Positions 1 through 7,643 of a stretch of DNA of 47,109 nucleotides are shown piece by piece. The stretch comes from CAZKRU01 sp964555235 (GTDB taxonomy: Bacteria; Verrucomicrobiota; Verrucomicrobiia; Methylacidiphilales; CAMAQI01). Below the pieces are notes generated by a model, which saw only the letters and a program-made list of their open reading frames with translations, made no database searches and was not told the origin of the DNA. The position numbers were made by a program, and so were the translations under genes. Position 1 is the first letter of the stretch, and the number at the start of each line of letters is the position of its first letter. The DNA is taken from the NCBI GenBank assembly GCA_964555235.1, contig CAZKRU010000028.1, forward strand, positions 1 through 47,109. Direction: 5' to 3'.

Positions 1-4
1 TTTT

Positions 5-178
5 TTAAATCCCATCACCTTCACTTAAAAGTACCCTTTTTGCAGAGGTCTCATTCTGTACCTCATCTGCATCTTCAGCAATAGGACTCTCAGAAAAATC
101 GTTTAAAAATTTCAACCATACAAACCCCACCCCACCAACAAGGAGAATCAAAGCAACGATTATTGTTATTTTTTTCAT
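5..178 (-). CDS. 57-residue single-pass membrane protein coupled to the Rhs-leader gene
   Basis: This short gene starts inside the stop of the upstream Rhs-leader gene (ATGA overlap at 175-178), which indicates translational coupling. The product begins MKK, has one hydrophobic segment at about residues 4-22 (ITIIVALILLVGGVGFVWL), and ends in an acidic tail of about 35 residues rich in Glu and Asp. It fits a small inner-membrane protein with a periplasmic or cytoplasmic tail. No family is recognised. Coupling to a putative secreted papain-like protein makes an immunity or accessory role possible, but that is inference only. The gene is complete, ending in TAA close to the window edge. Confidence 0.55.
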   Translation of the reverse strand: MKKITIIVALILLVGGVGFVWLKFLNDFSESPIAEDADEVQNETSAKRVLLSEGDGI

Positions 179-774
179 GGGTGCAAATCGTGTGGACGCA
201 GACGGTTTGTATCTGGTGGCATTGGAGGATTGAAACCAGTATCCTTAAGACGTTCACATGCCCAACCAGCACAATTCCTTGCGCCACGATTTCCTGCCTG
301 ATATTCATCAGAAGAATGTTTTTTTATAGATTCTGCAAGTTTCTTTAAGGTCACTGGACAGGCCTTATAAGACCGCGTTTTTTCCCTATTAAATGGATGC
401 TTTGAATCATCCCTAGTTTCGCCCGGCACTTTGTTTTCTCCACCAAAATAATCAAAAACAGTTTGTCTCCCCGCAGGATAAAAACCTTTAGTTCCGCTAG
501 GTGTGTTAAAAAACGCATGTCCCACCGAATCTGTGTTATTAAACCGGATCCACTCCAAGGGAACGACACTCCCATAAACCTGCAGATCCGTAATCTCACG
601 GAAGGCATTCCCCGTATATGCGTTCATCGGATTTACGCCTGCACGGCAGGGGGGAGATCCCGGCCTTCCTCCCACTCCATTTTGATTTGGATTTCCACAC
701 GGCTGCCTCGCGCTCAAGGAAGCCATTCCAACCATCAAACCGATTACCATTCCAAAAAATTGTTTCAGTCTCAT
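175..774 (-). CDS. Secreted Rhs-leader protein with C-terminal permuted papain-like domain
   Basis: The 199-residue product has a signal peptide (residues 1-22, cleavage near SLSA-RQ). Residues 47-82 (VNPMNAYTGNAF, ITDLQVYG, PLEWIRFNN) resemble the DUF6531-like leader found at the N-terminus of Rhs/YD-repeat proteins. Residues 84-181 carry GHAFF (His86), GFYPAG, a DDSKHPF segment and NCAGW (Cys168). This His-before-Cys order is that of permuted NlpC/LRAT-like papain-fold domains often found at the C-termini of polymorphic toxins. No YD repeats lie between the two parts, so it looks like an Rhs protein without its shell, either a natural minimal form or an internal deletion. It lies 14 bases after the upstream minus-strand gene and overlaps the downstream small membrane gene. 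A peptidase or amidase activity is inference. Confidence 0.6.
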   Translation of the reverse strand: MRLKQFFGMVIGLMVGMASLSARQPCGNPNQNGVGGRPGSPPCRAGVNPMNAYTGNAFREITDLQVYGSVVPLEWIRFNNTDSVGHAFFNTPSGTKGFYPAGRQTVFDYFGGENKVPGETRDDSKHPFNREKTRSYKACPVTLKKLAESIKKHSSDEYQAGNRGARNCAGWACERLKDTGFNPPMPPDTNRLRPHDLHP

Positions 775-788
775 TTTTCCCTCTTCTT

Positions 789-1373
789 CTATTGACGAAC
801 CGGAATCGGTTCCCCCACCCAGAAATCAAGCAACCGTTGATCCGATCCCCGGCGCACCAGCACCCGGTAAACGCCTTCTTCTTGATTTGTTGTAAATTCA
901 AAATCAACCCCGCGCTTCGCATCCAAGGCCGTTGGCTTCACAATCTTCCGATTTTCCAAATGCCCGCCATCTTTAGCCTCGATCATCACAAAATCTCCCG
1001 GATCTCCCCCCGGAAAGGTTACTCGCACCGGAATCGTCTCTTTCGGCTTCACTTGAACTCGGGGGAATTCCCCGGCGATGTTACTCGTCAGCTCCATTCG
1101 CTTCTTGTTGACCACCACCACCGAGTGAGCTTCTTTGCCATGAACCGCTTCATAGGAACTCACTGAAATAGGATTAAGCTTCGGAGCTGGAAGCGCCGGT
1201 TTTGATGAAATGGATGAAGAAGCACGGACCGAGGTTGTCGTTGGAGAAGCGCCAGAAGCTCCCGAAACTTCAGAAAACAGATTGGACTTATCCTTGCCAT
1301 ACCAAGCCACTCCCACCCAAGCGATCAGGATCACCCCAAAAACAACACAAGCCTTTTGAAGATTTTCTTTCAC
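789..1373 (-). CDS. Membrane-anchored hypothetical protein with beta-sandwich-like domain
   Basis: The product is 194 residues with a GTG start. One N-terminal hydrophobic segment (about residues 8-25, ACVVFGVILIAWVGVAW) is followed by a Ser/Thr/Ala-rich linker to about residue 70. A beta-rich domain then runs to the end, with alternating hydrophobic residues and a closing GVYRVLVRRG...FWVG pattern like an Ig or fibronectin-like fold. No catalytic motif is visible. It is the first gene of a three-gene minus-strand operon with the Rhs-leader protein and the small membrane protein, so it may be an envelope partner of those products. I do not recognise a named family. Confidence 0.6.
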   Translation of the reverse strand: MKENLQKACVVFGVILIAWVGVAWYGKDKSNLFSEVSGASGASPTTTSVRASSSISSKPALPAPKLNPISVSSYEAVHGKEAHSVVVVNKKRMELTSNIAGEFPRVQVKPKETIPVRVTFPGGDPGDFVMIEAKDGGHLENRKIVKPTALDAKRGVDFEFTTNQEEGVYRVLVRRGSDQRLLDFWVGEPIPVRQ

Positions 1374-1485
1374 GCGCGTGACGTTCTACTGCAATCAACC
1401 CCAGAGAAACAGACACTTTCCTAGCCACTATCAAACATTTACTTACACTTCTTTGACATCGAAGATTTGAGATGGGGAATAGGCC

Positions 1486-1677
1486 CTAGTGTAGTCCGTC
1501 AAACAGAATGAAGATTGTCTCACACGGAGAGCGCGGAGGCCCCGGAGTTCTCGTAAAAAATAAGAAAGCCGTTTTCGCGCAGTGCCCGCTGAGGGTTTTC
1601 ACAAAAAACCTTCTCTGCGGACTCGGCGAACTCTGCGCGGGAATATAATATACTATCTGCTTGGTGGACTACACTAG
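1486..1677. mobile_element. MITE-like element with 21-bp terminal inverted repeats
   Basis: Terminal inverted repeats lie at 1486-1506 and 1657-1677, matching at 18 of 21 positions, and both begin and end with CTAG. The interior has no credible gene and contains the hairpin-forming 'TTTTCGCGCAG...CTCTGCGCG' repeat (about 1572-1640). A second end, matching the left terminus at 19 of 21 positions, lies at 32964-32984. Size, inverted termini and multiple copies fit a non-autonomous transposable element. It fills most of the 370-base gap before the DUF1573 gene. Confidence 0.6.
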
Positions 1678-1743
1678 ACGAAAAATCAAAGCTTGCTCGC
1701 CGCGTTCTCAAATCCTAGCGTCCCCGTCGATCTTTCAAAAATT

Positions 1744-2391
1744 ATGAAAAAAATCGCAACACTTTTATTCCTCGGAATGATTTCGCCGCCCGCGCTCCGG
1801 GCTGACTTGGATTTCCCCGTCTCTGCGCTCTCACTTCACCCGGTTGCCGGAACAAATCAGATCGCGGCGGTCTACGCATTTACAAACAGAGGCAAGAGCC
1901 CAGTCAAAATTTTGGAAATCAGTCCCTCCTGCGGATGTTTAGAAATCGAACCGCTCAAAAATCAGGAAATCGCTCCCGGCACCCAAGGTGAAATCCGCTC
2001 CTCGGTGATTCTCTCCGGACTCCGAGGAACCAAAAAAGAATCCATTCTCATTCGCACGAACCATCCCCAACAGCCGATGATTCAACTCACGATGACCATT
2101 GAGGCGGCCTCCACCCTGGATTTAAATCCAAAGCTTTTGACTTGGAACTCCAATGAACCGCTCAAAGCCAAAACATTAAAAGCCAATGTCCCCGAGGGAA
2201 AGTCCTACAAAATTAAAAGCGTCCGCTCCTCCAGTGCGCTCTTTACTGCCACCATGGAAACGTCAGATTCAGGAAAGCACGTCACGATTCGCGTTCTTCC
2301 AATCAATTCCAAAACAACCATTCGGAGCCAGGTTCTCATTGAAACGGATGATTCCAAAGTCGTCACGGTTCCAGTTGAAGTTAAACCCTAA
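1744..2391 (+). CDS. Exported DUF1573 family protein
   Basis: The 215-residue product starts at the ATG of MKKIATLLFLG, which gives a clean signal peptide (cleavage near ALRA-DL). Upstream in-frame codons lie next to the mobile element and are unlikely to be coding. The first half holds the DUF1573 signature: a beta-rich segment with FTNRGKSPVKILEISPSCGC and a later PGTQGEI-type turn. A second immunoglobulin-like half follows. It heads an operon with a rhodanese (gap 7 bases) and a MauE-like membrane protein. DUF1573 proteins are envelope proteins of unknown biochemical role. The SCGC pair could be redox active or only structural. Confidence 0.85.
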   Translation: MKKIATLLFLGMISPPALRADLDFPVSALSLHPVAGTNQIAAVYAFTNRGKSPVKILEISPSCGCLEIEPLKNQEIAPGTQGEIRSSVILSGLRGTKKESILIRTNHPQQPMIQLTMTIEAASTLDLNPKLLTWNSNEPLKAKTLKANVPEGKSYKIKSVRSSSALFTATMETSDSGKHVTIRVLPINSKTTIRSQVLIETDDSKVVTVPVEVKP

Positions 2392-2398
2392 CGCTTGC

Positions 2399-2860
2399 AT
2401 GAATCTCCAAACGCTCCGAGACGACTTAAAGGTTCTCCTGCTGGTGGCGGTGGTTGCCTTGGGAGTCGGATGGATGGGAAACTCGTTTCGCGCTTCTCCT
2501 TTACCCCTAAATCAAAGTCATCCGACAGCTCCAGCCCTGAACTTGGAACAATTCAAAGCACACCAAGAATCCCACAGCCTCATTTTAGATGCAAGGCCCG
2601 CACTCTTTTATCAATTTGCCCACGTACCGGGAGCCTACAATCTCCCCAGAAATGATTTTGAAAAGAATTTTGAAATTTTAAAAGTCCGGCTCGAAGCCGA
2701 TAAACATCAGCCGATCGCGATCTATTGCTCCGATCTCGATTGTCCCGACAGCGAGGTCGTTCAGAAAAAATTGGTTTCGATGGGATTTACTCGGGTATTT
2801 TTGTTTAAGGACGGCTTTGCCGCGTGGGAAAAAGCCGGATTACCCGTGGAAAAGGAATGA
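2399..2860 (+). CDS. Membrane-anchored rhodanese-like protein
   Basis: The product is 153 residues. An N-terminal transmembrane helix (about residues 10-30) is followed by one rhodanese domain (about 48-150): LILDARPALFYQFAHVPGAYNLP, then the active-site strand AIYCSDLDCPDSE, and FKDGFAAWEKAGLPVE at the end. The loop carries the expected catalytic Cys plus a second Cys five residues on, an arrangement that could form a disulfide. The domain is predicted to face the periplasm. The gene sits between DUF1573 and the MauE-like gene, overlapping the latter by an ATGA, so it is probably coexpressed in a sulfur or thiol-redox function of the envelope (inference). Confidence 0.85.
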   Translation: MNLQTLRDDLKVLLLVAVVALGVGWMGNSFRASPLPLNQSHPTAPALNLEQFKAHQESHSLILDARPALFYQFAHVPGAYNLPRNDFEKNFEILKVRLEADKHQPIAIYCSDLDCPDSEVVQKKLVSMGFTRVFLFKDGFAAWEKAGLPVEKE

Positions 2861-3288
2861 ACCGTTTTTTTGAAAGCCGTTGGCTCTTTTTAGTGCTGCG
2901 AATCGTTCTTGCAGGAATCTTTCTGAGTGCGGGGATCAGTAAAGCTCAAGATCCGTGGGGGTTTGCGGAAAGCATTGCCAGCTTTCAGATGCTTCCTCCA
3001 CTCGGGATCAACCTCCTCGCGTTGGGATTGCCCCCTTTTGAAATTATTCTTGGACTCATGCTCCTTTCGGGCTGGAACAAACGGCCTGCGCTTCTTGCCG
3101 TGCTCGGACTTTCATTGATCTTCATCGTCGTTCTCATCCAAGGATGGCTGCGGGGACTCCAAATGAATTGCGGATGCTTTGGGAGTGGCGATGCCTCACC
3201 TCAAGGGATCGCCCTGGCAATCATGAGAGACTTGATGATTTTTGGAGCGGCAGGGATGTTGTATCTCAAAAATCAGAGCTTGAAATAA
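2857..3288 (+). CDS. MauE/DoxX-like integral membrane protein
   Basis: The 143-residue product has four predicted transmembrane helices and begins with the typical LRIVLAGIFLSAGISKAQDP segment of MauE/DoxX proteins. A conserved MNCGCFG motif between helices 3 and 4 is the Cys pair usual in MauE-like proteins, which are linked to disulfide chemistry in methylamine dehydrogenase maturation and related systems. The start is the ATG overlapping the rhodanese stop (ATGA), so translation is coupled. No other methylamine-utilisation gene is visible, so the family name does not imply that pathway. Confidence 0.8.
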   Translation: MNRFFESRWLFLVLRIVLAGIFLSAGISKAQDPWGFAESIASFQMLPPLGINLLALGLPPFEIILGLMLLSGWNKRPALLAVLGLSLIFIVVLIQGWLRGLQMNCGCFGSGDASPQGIALAIMRDLMIFGAAGMLYLKNQSLK

Positions 3289-3323
3289 CTCTCGCTTCAA
3301 ACCGGAAACTATAAGTCACCCGA

Positions 3324-4439
3324 TTATCGGCCGCGCAATAAGGAATCTGCGCTCACCGCCGGAATCCCGTGAGCCTGACCGACGACGCCACAGGTCAGCA
3401 TTCCATTCATGACACTAATTCCCGTCGTAATGGATGGCTCTTTGTTGCAAGCGGCGGCAAGTCCCAGATCCGCAATCAACTCGACATAGCGATGAGTCAC
3501 ATTCGTTAACCCTTGTGTCGCCGTACGTGCATAAGCCCCCGGCATGTTGGCGACACAATAATGAGTCACCCCTTCTTCAACAAAAACCGGATTTTCGTGA
3601 GTCGTCGGACGTGACGTTTCCAGACAGCCTCCTTGATCAATCGCAATATCAACGACGACCGTTCCCGGACGCATCTTCTTGAGCATTTCCCGAGTCACTA
3701 ATTTCGGAGCCTTCGCTCCTGGAACCAGAACCGCTCCGATCAAGAGATCGACCGTCGGGAGCATCTCCATGACATGAGCCTCACTCGAATAAAGCGTGTG
3801 AGCGGAGTGCATGGTGATGTCAAGGAAGCGCATCCGCTCCACATCGACCTCAAGAATTGTCACATCCGCCCCTAAACCAGTTGCCATGCGTGCGGCGTTC
3901 ACTCCGGAAGTCCCGCCCCCAAGAACCATGACTTTCCCCGGCAGGACTCCCGGAACGCCCCCCAAAAGAACTCCCTCTCCCCCACAGTGCTTGGCAAGAA
4001 AATAGGCACCTACAATCACCGACATTCGCCCGGCAATTTCACTCATCGGCTCAAGCAGCGGCAGACGACGATTCACTTGAACCATCTCATAGGCAATCGC
4101 CGTCACCCCAGATTTAATCAGGTTCTCAGTCAATCCTTTATTCGCCGCCAGATGCAAGTAGGTAAAAAGAATCTGATCGGAATGAAGATGGGGAATTTCC
4201 TCGGCGAGCGGCTCCTTCACTTTCACAATCAACTCCGCGTCGCGAAGTACCCCCGCATGAGAATCAACCAGCTCAGCACCCGCAGCAACATAAGCTTCAT
4301 CCGGATAACCAGAACCGATCCCGGCATTTTTTTCAACCAAGACCCGATGCCCGTGCTTGGTGAGGAGATAAGCGGAGGAAGGGAGCAACGCCACCCGATT
4401 TTCCTGCGCCTTGATTTCTTTAGGAACCCCGATGATCAT
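3324..4439 (-). CDS. ald: Alanine dehydrogenase
   Basis: The 371-residue product, full length for the family, catalyses NAD-dependent interconversion of L-alanine with pyruvate and ammonia. The ATG giving MIIGVPKEIKAQENRVAL matches the conserved family start; a TTG two codons upstream is less likely. Visible features are the substrate-binding Lys/Arg region near the N-terminus, an NAD-binding Rossmann segment (KVMVLGGGTSGVNAARMA, about residues 168-185), the DIAIDQGGC loop and the C-terminal NMPGAYARTAT segment. It is divergent from a class III aminotransferase across a gap of about 90 bases. The pair could regenerate pyruvate from the alanine made by the aminotransferase. Confidence 0.95.
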   Translation of the reverse strand: MIIGVPKEIKAQENRVALLPSSAYLLTKHGHRVLVEKNAGIGSGYPDEAYVAAGAELVDSHAGVLRDAELIVKVKEPLAEEIPHLHSDQILFTYLHLAANKGLTENLIKSGVTAIAYEMVQVNRRLPLLEPMSEIAGRMSVIVGAYFLAKHCGGEGVLLGGVPGVLPGKVMVLGGGTSGVNAARMATGLGADVTILEVDVERMRFLDITMHSAHTLYSSEAHVMEMLPTVDLLIGAVLVPGAKAPKLVTREMLKKMRPGTVVVDIAIDQGGCLETSRPTTHENPVFVEEGVTHYCVANMPGAYARTATQGLTNVTHRYVELIADLGLAAACNKEPSITTGISVMNGMLTCGVVGQAHGIPAVSADSLLRGR

Positions 4440-4529
4440 ACCCAAGGGTAAGATAATTCAGACTCATGATTTGTCTAAAAGAAAATTAGTTTCTTTTGCA
4501 TCCTTGTGAATTTTGGATTACTTTTTGTA

Positions 4530-5876
4530 ATGAAGAAAGAGCGCGTTCAGCAGTTACAAAGCCTGGATCAAAAACATCTCCTCCACCCGTTCACGAACCA
4601 CAAAGACCTTCACGCCCAAGGGACTTATCTCATTGAGAAAGCTGAAGGGTGTTTCGTTTTTGATGAACAAGGACGAAAGCTTCTCGATGGTCTCGCCGGT
4701 CTCTGGTGTGTCAATGTCGGCTACGGGCGAAAAGAAATCATCGACGCCGTTCGTCGTCAAATGGAGTCCGTTGTCTATTATCCGTCCTTTTTTAACACAA
4801 CGACCGAATCCTCCATTCTCCTCTCCGAAAAACTGGCTCAGCTCGCTCCAAAAAATCTGAATCACACGATCTTCACGAATTCGGGAAGCGAAGCCAACGA
4901 GACGGCGATGAAGATTATTCGCAGTGTCCTGAAGATTCGTGGCAAATCCGGAAAGACGAAACTCCTTTCACGCCAATACGCTTATCATGGAGTCGGAATC
5001 GCCTCAACCAGCCTGACCGGTCTTCCGAATTGTCAGCAACCGTTCGATCTCCCGCTCCCTGGATTTCTTCACGCCCCCGCCCCTTATCCTTATGGAGCCA
5101 ACTCCTCCCTCTCCGCAGAGGACTATGGGAAAAAGTGTCTGGAGGAGACCGCTCAATTCATTGAAAAGGAGGATCCCAAAACGATTGCAGCCTTTTTTGT
5201 GGAGCCAATCCAGGGAGCCGGAGGAGTGATTATCCCCCCTCTCTCCTATTTAAAGGGATTACGAAAGCTCTGCCGCGAGCAGGAGATTCTCTTTGTGGCC
5301 GATGAGGTCATTACCGGGTTCGGACGACTGGGCGATTGGTTTGCAAGTAATCTCTGGGACTTGGATCCCGATCTGATGTGTTTGGCGAAAGGAATTTCGA
5401 GTGGTTATATTCCGTTAGGTGCCGTCATGGTCAGTGATCCGATTGCCGACGATCTCATCACCCATGGCTATTTTGCCCACGGATTTACCTATTCAGGTCA
5501 TCCGACTGCCACGGCCGCAGGTCTGGCGAATGTGGAGTTGATTGAAAAAGAAGGTCTCATTCCGAACGTCAAAACCAAGCTCGCTCCTTACTTCCTCGAA
5601 AAGCTTCAAACCCTCAAGGGCCACCCGGCCGTCGGAGAAGTTCGTGGATTTGGCCTGATTGCTGCCATTGAACTTCTTCCAAAAGAAGGCCGGGCCGGAC
5701 TAAACCCTGCGGCGCCACTGGGGTTAAAAGCTGCGAAACTAGCTCGTCAAGAAGGGGTTATCGTTCGTGGAATTCGGGATTTGATCGCCGTCGCCCCTCC
5801 ATTAGTCATCACACCCGGTGAGATTGATCTAATGGTTGGCGCAATCCAGAATACCTTGGACCGACTTTGGGACTAA
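4530..5876 (+). CDS. Class III (omega) aminotransferase, PLP-dependent
   Basis: The 448-residue product is a full-length class III aminotransferase. It shows GLAGLWCVNVGYG near the N-terminus, the PLP phosphate-binding NSGSEANETAMK, YAYHG, FFVEPIQGAGGVI, the FVADEVITGFGR segment with the PLP-ring Asp, and the Schiff-base lysine in LAKGISSGYIPLGAV. The overall pattern is closest to pyruvate-using omega-transaminases (beta-alanine, putrescine or taurine:pyruvate types), but the amine substrate cannot be fixed by reading. A GTG eight codons upstream is an alternative start. Divergent alanine dehydrogenase supports pyruvate as amino acceptor with alanine recycled. Confidence 0.88.
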   Translation: MKKERVQQLQSLDQKHLLHPFTNHKDLHAQGTYLIEKAEGCFVFDEQGRKLLDGLAGLWCVNVGYGRKEIIDAVRRQMESVVYYPSFFNTTTESSILLSEKLAQLAPKNLNHTIFTNSGSEANETAMKIIRSVLKIRGKSGKTKLLSRQYAYHGVGIASTSLTGLPNCQQPFDLPLPGFLHAPAPYPYGANSSLSAEDYGKKCLEETAQFIEKEDPKTIAAFFVEPIQGAGGVIIPPLSYLKGLRKLCREQEILFVADEVITGFGRLGDWFASNLWDLDPDLMCLAKGISSGYIPLGAVMVSDPIADDLITHGYFAHGFTYSGHPTATAAGLANVELIEKEGLIPNVKTKLAPYFLEKLQTLKGHPAVGEVRGFGLIAAIELLPKEGRAGLNPAAPLGLKAAKLARQEGVIVRGIRDLIAVAPPLVITPGEIDLMVGAIQNTLDRLWD

Positions 5877-5888
5877 ATGGGTATATTG

Positions 5889-5943
5889 TGGTATTATTTT
5901 CCAAAAAGAACTAGGAATATATTTCCCTAATATCGAAATACCA
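5889..5943. promoter_or_regulatory. Inverted repeat upstream of the flagellar sigma-54 promoter
   Basis: TGGTATT (5889-5895) and AATACCA (5937-5943) form a perfect 7-bp inverted repeat. An inner GGAA/TTCC dyad lies near 5914-5926. The block sits about 105-160 bases upstream of the predicted start of the flgF transcript, the usual distance for a sigma-54 activator (enhancer) site. It could also be the terminator region of the aminotransferase gene, though no T-run follows. Confidence 0.35.
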
Positions 5944-6022
5944 GAAGAGTCGTGGCGGTTATCGGACGATTTTAGAAAATACTTTAGGTAAAAAATCCCT
6001 TTTTAATCATTTATTTTAACTT

Positions 6023-6038
6023 TGGCATGGCGTCTGCA
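6023..6038 (+). promoter_or_regulatory. Sigma-54 (RpoN) promoter for the flagellar operon
   Basis: TGGCATGGCGTCTGCA matches the sigma-54 consensus TGGCACG-N4-TTGC with the GG and GC elements at exact spacing and only two changes. With C6037 as -12, transcription would start near 6049, one base before the flgF GTG, so the message would be almost leaderless. Early and middle flagellar genes are often under sigma-54 control, which suits the position. Confidence 0.7.
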
Positions 6039-6049
6039 GGGTAGAACCT

Positions 6050-6814
6050 GTGAACGTAGGTCTTTACCAAGCCGCAAGTGGAATGAAAGCGAATCTGGAA
6101 CGTCAACAGATCGTCGCCTCCAATCTAGCCCGACAGAATATTCCCGGCGCGCGCCAGCTCTTTGCCGGACTTGAAGTGAACTCCAACACTTCGTTGGAGA
6201 ACAAGAAAAAGGGAGTCTTTCTTCCGGAAGTCATCACCAAGCACTTCCCGATTCATACCAAGGTCCAGTCCGATTTTCGTCAAGGCCCCATCTCGCAAAC
6301 TGGGGATCCTCTTCACTTTGCTGTTCAAGGAGGGAGCTTTTTCCGGATTCAGGATGAAAAAGGAAATGAGTTTTACACCCGCAACGGATCCTTTTACCGG
6401 GCCACGGATGGCCGAGTACTCACCACGGATGGTGACGCACTTCTGACGGACGGGGGAACTCCCCTGTCCGTCGCATCTTCTTCCAAGTTCAAGGTCGAAT
6501 CGGATGGGGCAATCAAAATCGACGGCACGGATGCCGGGAAATTGGGGCTTGCCTACTTCGATCACCCGGAGACGACCTTGGAAGACGCCGGAAACGGCAG
6601 ATATCTCCCCAAAAATCCCGACGACGTACGGCCAGGGATGGCCTCTCGGGATGAATTGGTTCAGGGCTCGTTGGAAATGGGAAATACCGACACGGTGACT
6701 TCGGCCGTGAGTATGATGAACATCCTTCGTGTCTACGAAGCAAACCAAAAAGCGTTACAGGCGCAGGATGAAGCCAGTGGCCGGCTCGTCCGAACATTAT
6801 CAGAAAAAGCTTAA
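6050..6814 (+). CDS. flgF: Flagellar proximal-rod protein FlgF-type
   Basis: The 254-residue product has the rod/hook N-terminal motif NVGLYQAASGMKANLERQQIVASNLAR, the central FFRIQDEKGNEFYTRNGSF segment and the C-terminal heptad-rich SAVSMMNILRVYEANQKALQAQDE. Such proteins are exported by the flagellar type III apparatus and build the rod. Position directly before flgG and somewhat divergent motifs favour FlgF. The GTG start is fixed by the family N-terminus. No Shine-Dalgarno precedes it, and the sigma-54 promoter lies only 12 bases upstream. It is the first gene of the operon. Confidence 0.88.
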   Translation: MNVGLYQAASGMKANLERQQIVASNLARQNIPGARQLFAGLEVNSNTSLENKKKGVFLPEVITKHFPIHTKVQSDFRQGPISQTGDPLHFAVQGGSFFRIQDEKGNEFYTRNGSFYRATDGRVLTTDGDALLTDGGTPLSVASSSKFKVESDGAIKIDGTDAGKLGLAYFDHPETTLEDAGNGRYLPKNPDDVRPGMASRDELVQGSLEMGNTDTVTSAVSMMNILRVYEANQKALQAQDEASGRLVRTLSEKA

Positions 6815-6853
6815 TCTTAACCCAACCATTTTAAAAGAACAGGGAGGTTCTCT

Positions 6854-7639
6854 ATGATTCGCGCACTCTGGTCCTCTGCCAGCGGAATGCAGGCCCAACA
6901 GCTCAACATTGACGTCATCGCCAACAATTTGGCCAACGTCAACACGACGGGCTTTAAACGTTCCATTACCAATTTTTCAGATTTGATGTACGAAACTGAA
7001 CGGACTCCCGGCCGTAAATTAGCCGACGGAACCAACACGGCGGTCGGGCTTCAGGTCGGTTACGGTTCCAAACCGGTCGCCACCAGTCGCGCGCTCATTC
7101 AGGGCGATCTTCAACAAACCGGAAACAAACTGGATATCGCCATTCAAGGCAAAGGCTTTTTCAAGGTTCAACTTCCCTCCGGTGACTTCGCCTACTCCCG
7201 CGACGGTGCCTTCAAGATGAACTCCCAAGGGCAGCTCGTCACCAACGAAGGGTATAAACTTTCTGGCGTTGATCAAATCGATCCCAAGGCCACGGAGATC
7301 ACCATCGGCAGCGATGGAACCGTATCGGTCGTTTTGAATGGAGCCGTTCAAAGTCTCTCACCGATCACCCTCACCGACTTTCCCAATCCGGAAGGACTCC
7401 GGGCTCTTGGAAATAATTTGTATTCCGTCACCGACGGTTCCGGAGCCGCAGAAGACGGATTAACTCCCGGCAATCAAGGAATGGGAACGCTCGCTCAAGG
7501 TTATTTGGAAACCTCCAACGTTCGTGTGGTTGAAGAAATGGTCCGGATGATCCAGGCCCAACGCGCGTACGAAATCAATTCGAAGGCGATCACCGCCTCC
7601 GATGAAATGATGGGAATTGCCAATAATCTCCGACGGTAA
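6854..7639 (+). CDS. flgG: Flagellar distal-rod protein FlgG
   Basis: The 261-residue product has the length and motifs of FlgG: MIRALWSSASGMQAQQLNIDVIANNLANVNTTGFKR at the start, IQGKGFFKVQLPSGDFAYSRDGAF in the middle and YLETSNVRVVEEMVRMIQAQRAYEINSKAI at the end. It forms the distal rod that crosses the P and L rings. A clear GGGAGG Shine-Dalgarno lies 7 bases before the ATG, unlike flgF. It is followed after 4 bases by flgA. Confidence 0.95.
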   Translation: MIRALWSSASGMQAQQLNIDVIANNLANVNTTGFKRSITNFSDLMYETERTPGRKLADGTNTAVGLQVGYGSKPVATSRALIQGDLQQTGNKLDIAIQGKGFFKVQLPSGDFAYSRDGAFKMNSQGQLVTNEGYKLSGVDQIDPKATEITIGSDGTVSVVLNGAVQSLSPITLTDFPNPEGLRALGNNLYSVTDGSGAAEDGLTPGNQGMGTLAQGYLETSNVRVVEEMVRMIQAQRAYEINSKAITASDEMMGIANNLRR

Positions 7640-7643
7640 TCCA

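Noticed and set aside
3434..4005. Plus-strand frames opposite alanine dehydrogenase.
   Set aside because: They are antisense to a well-supported conserved gene and lack start signals or recognisable motifs.
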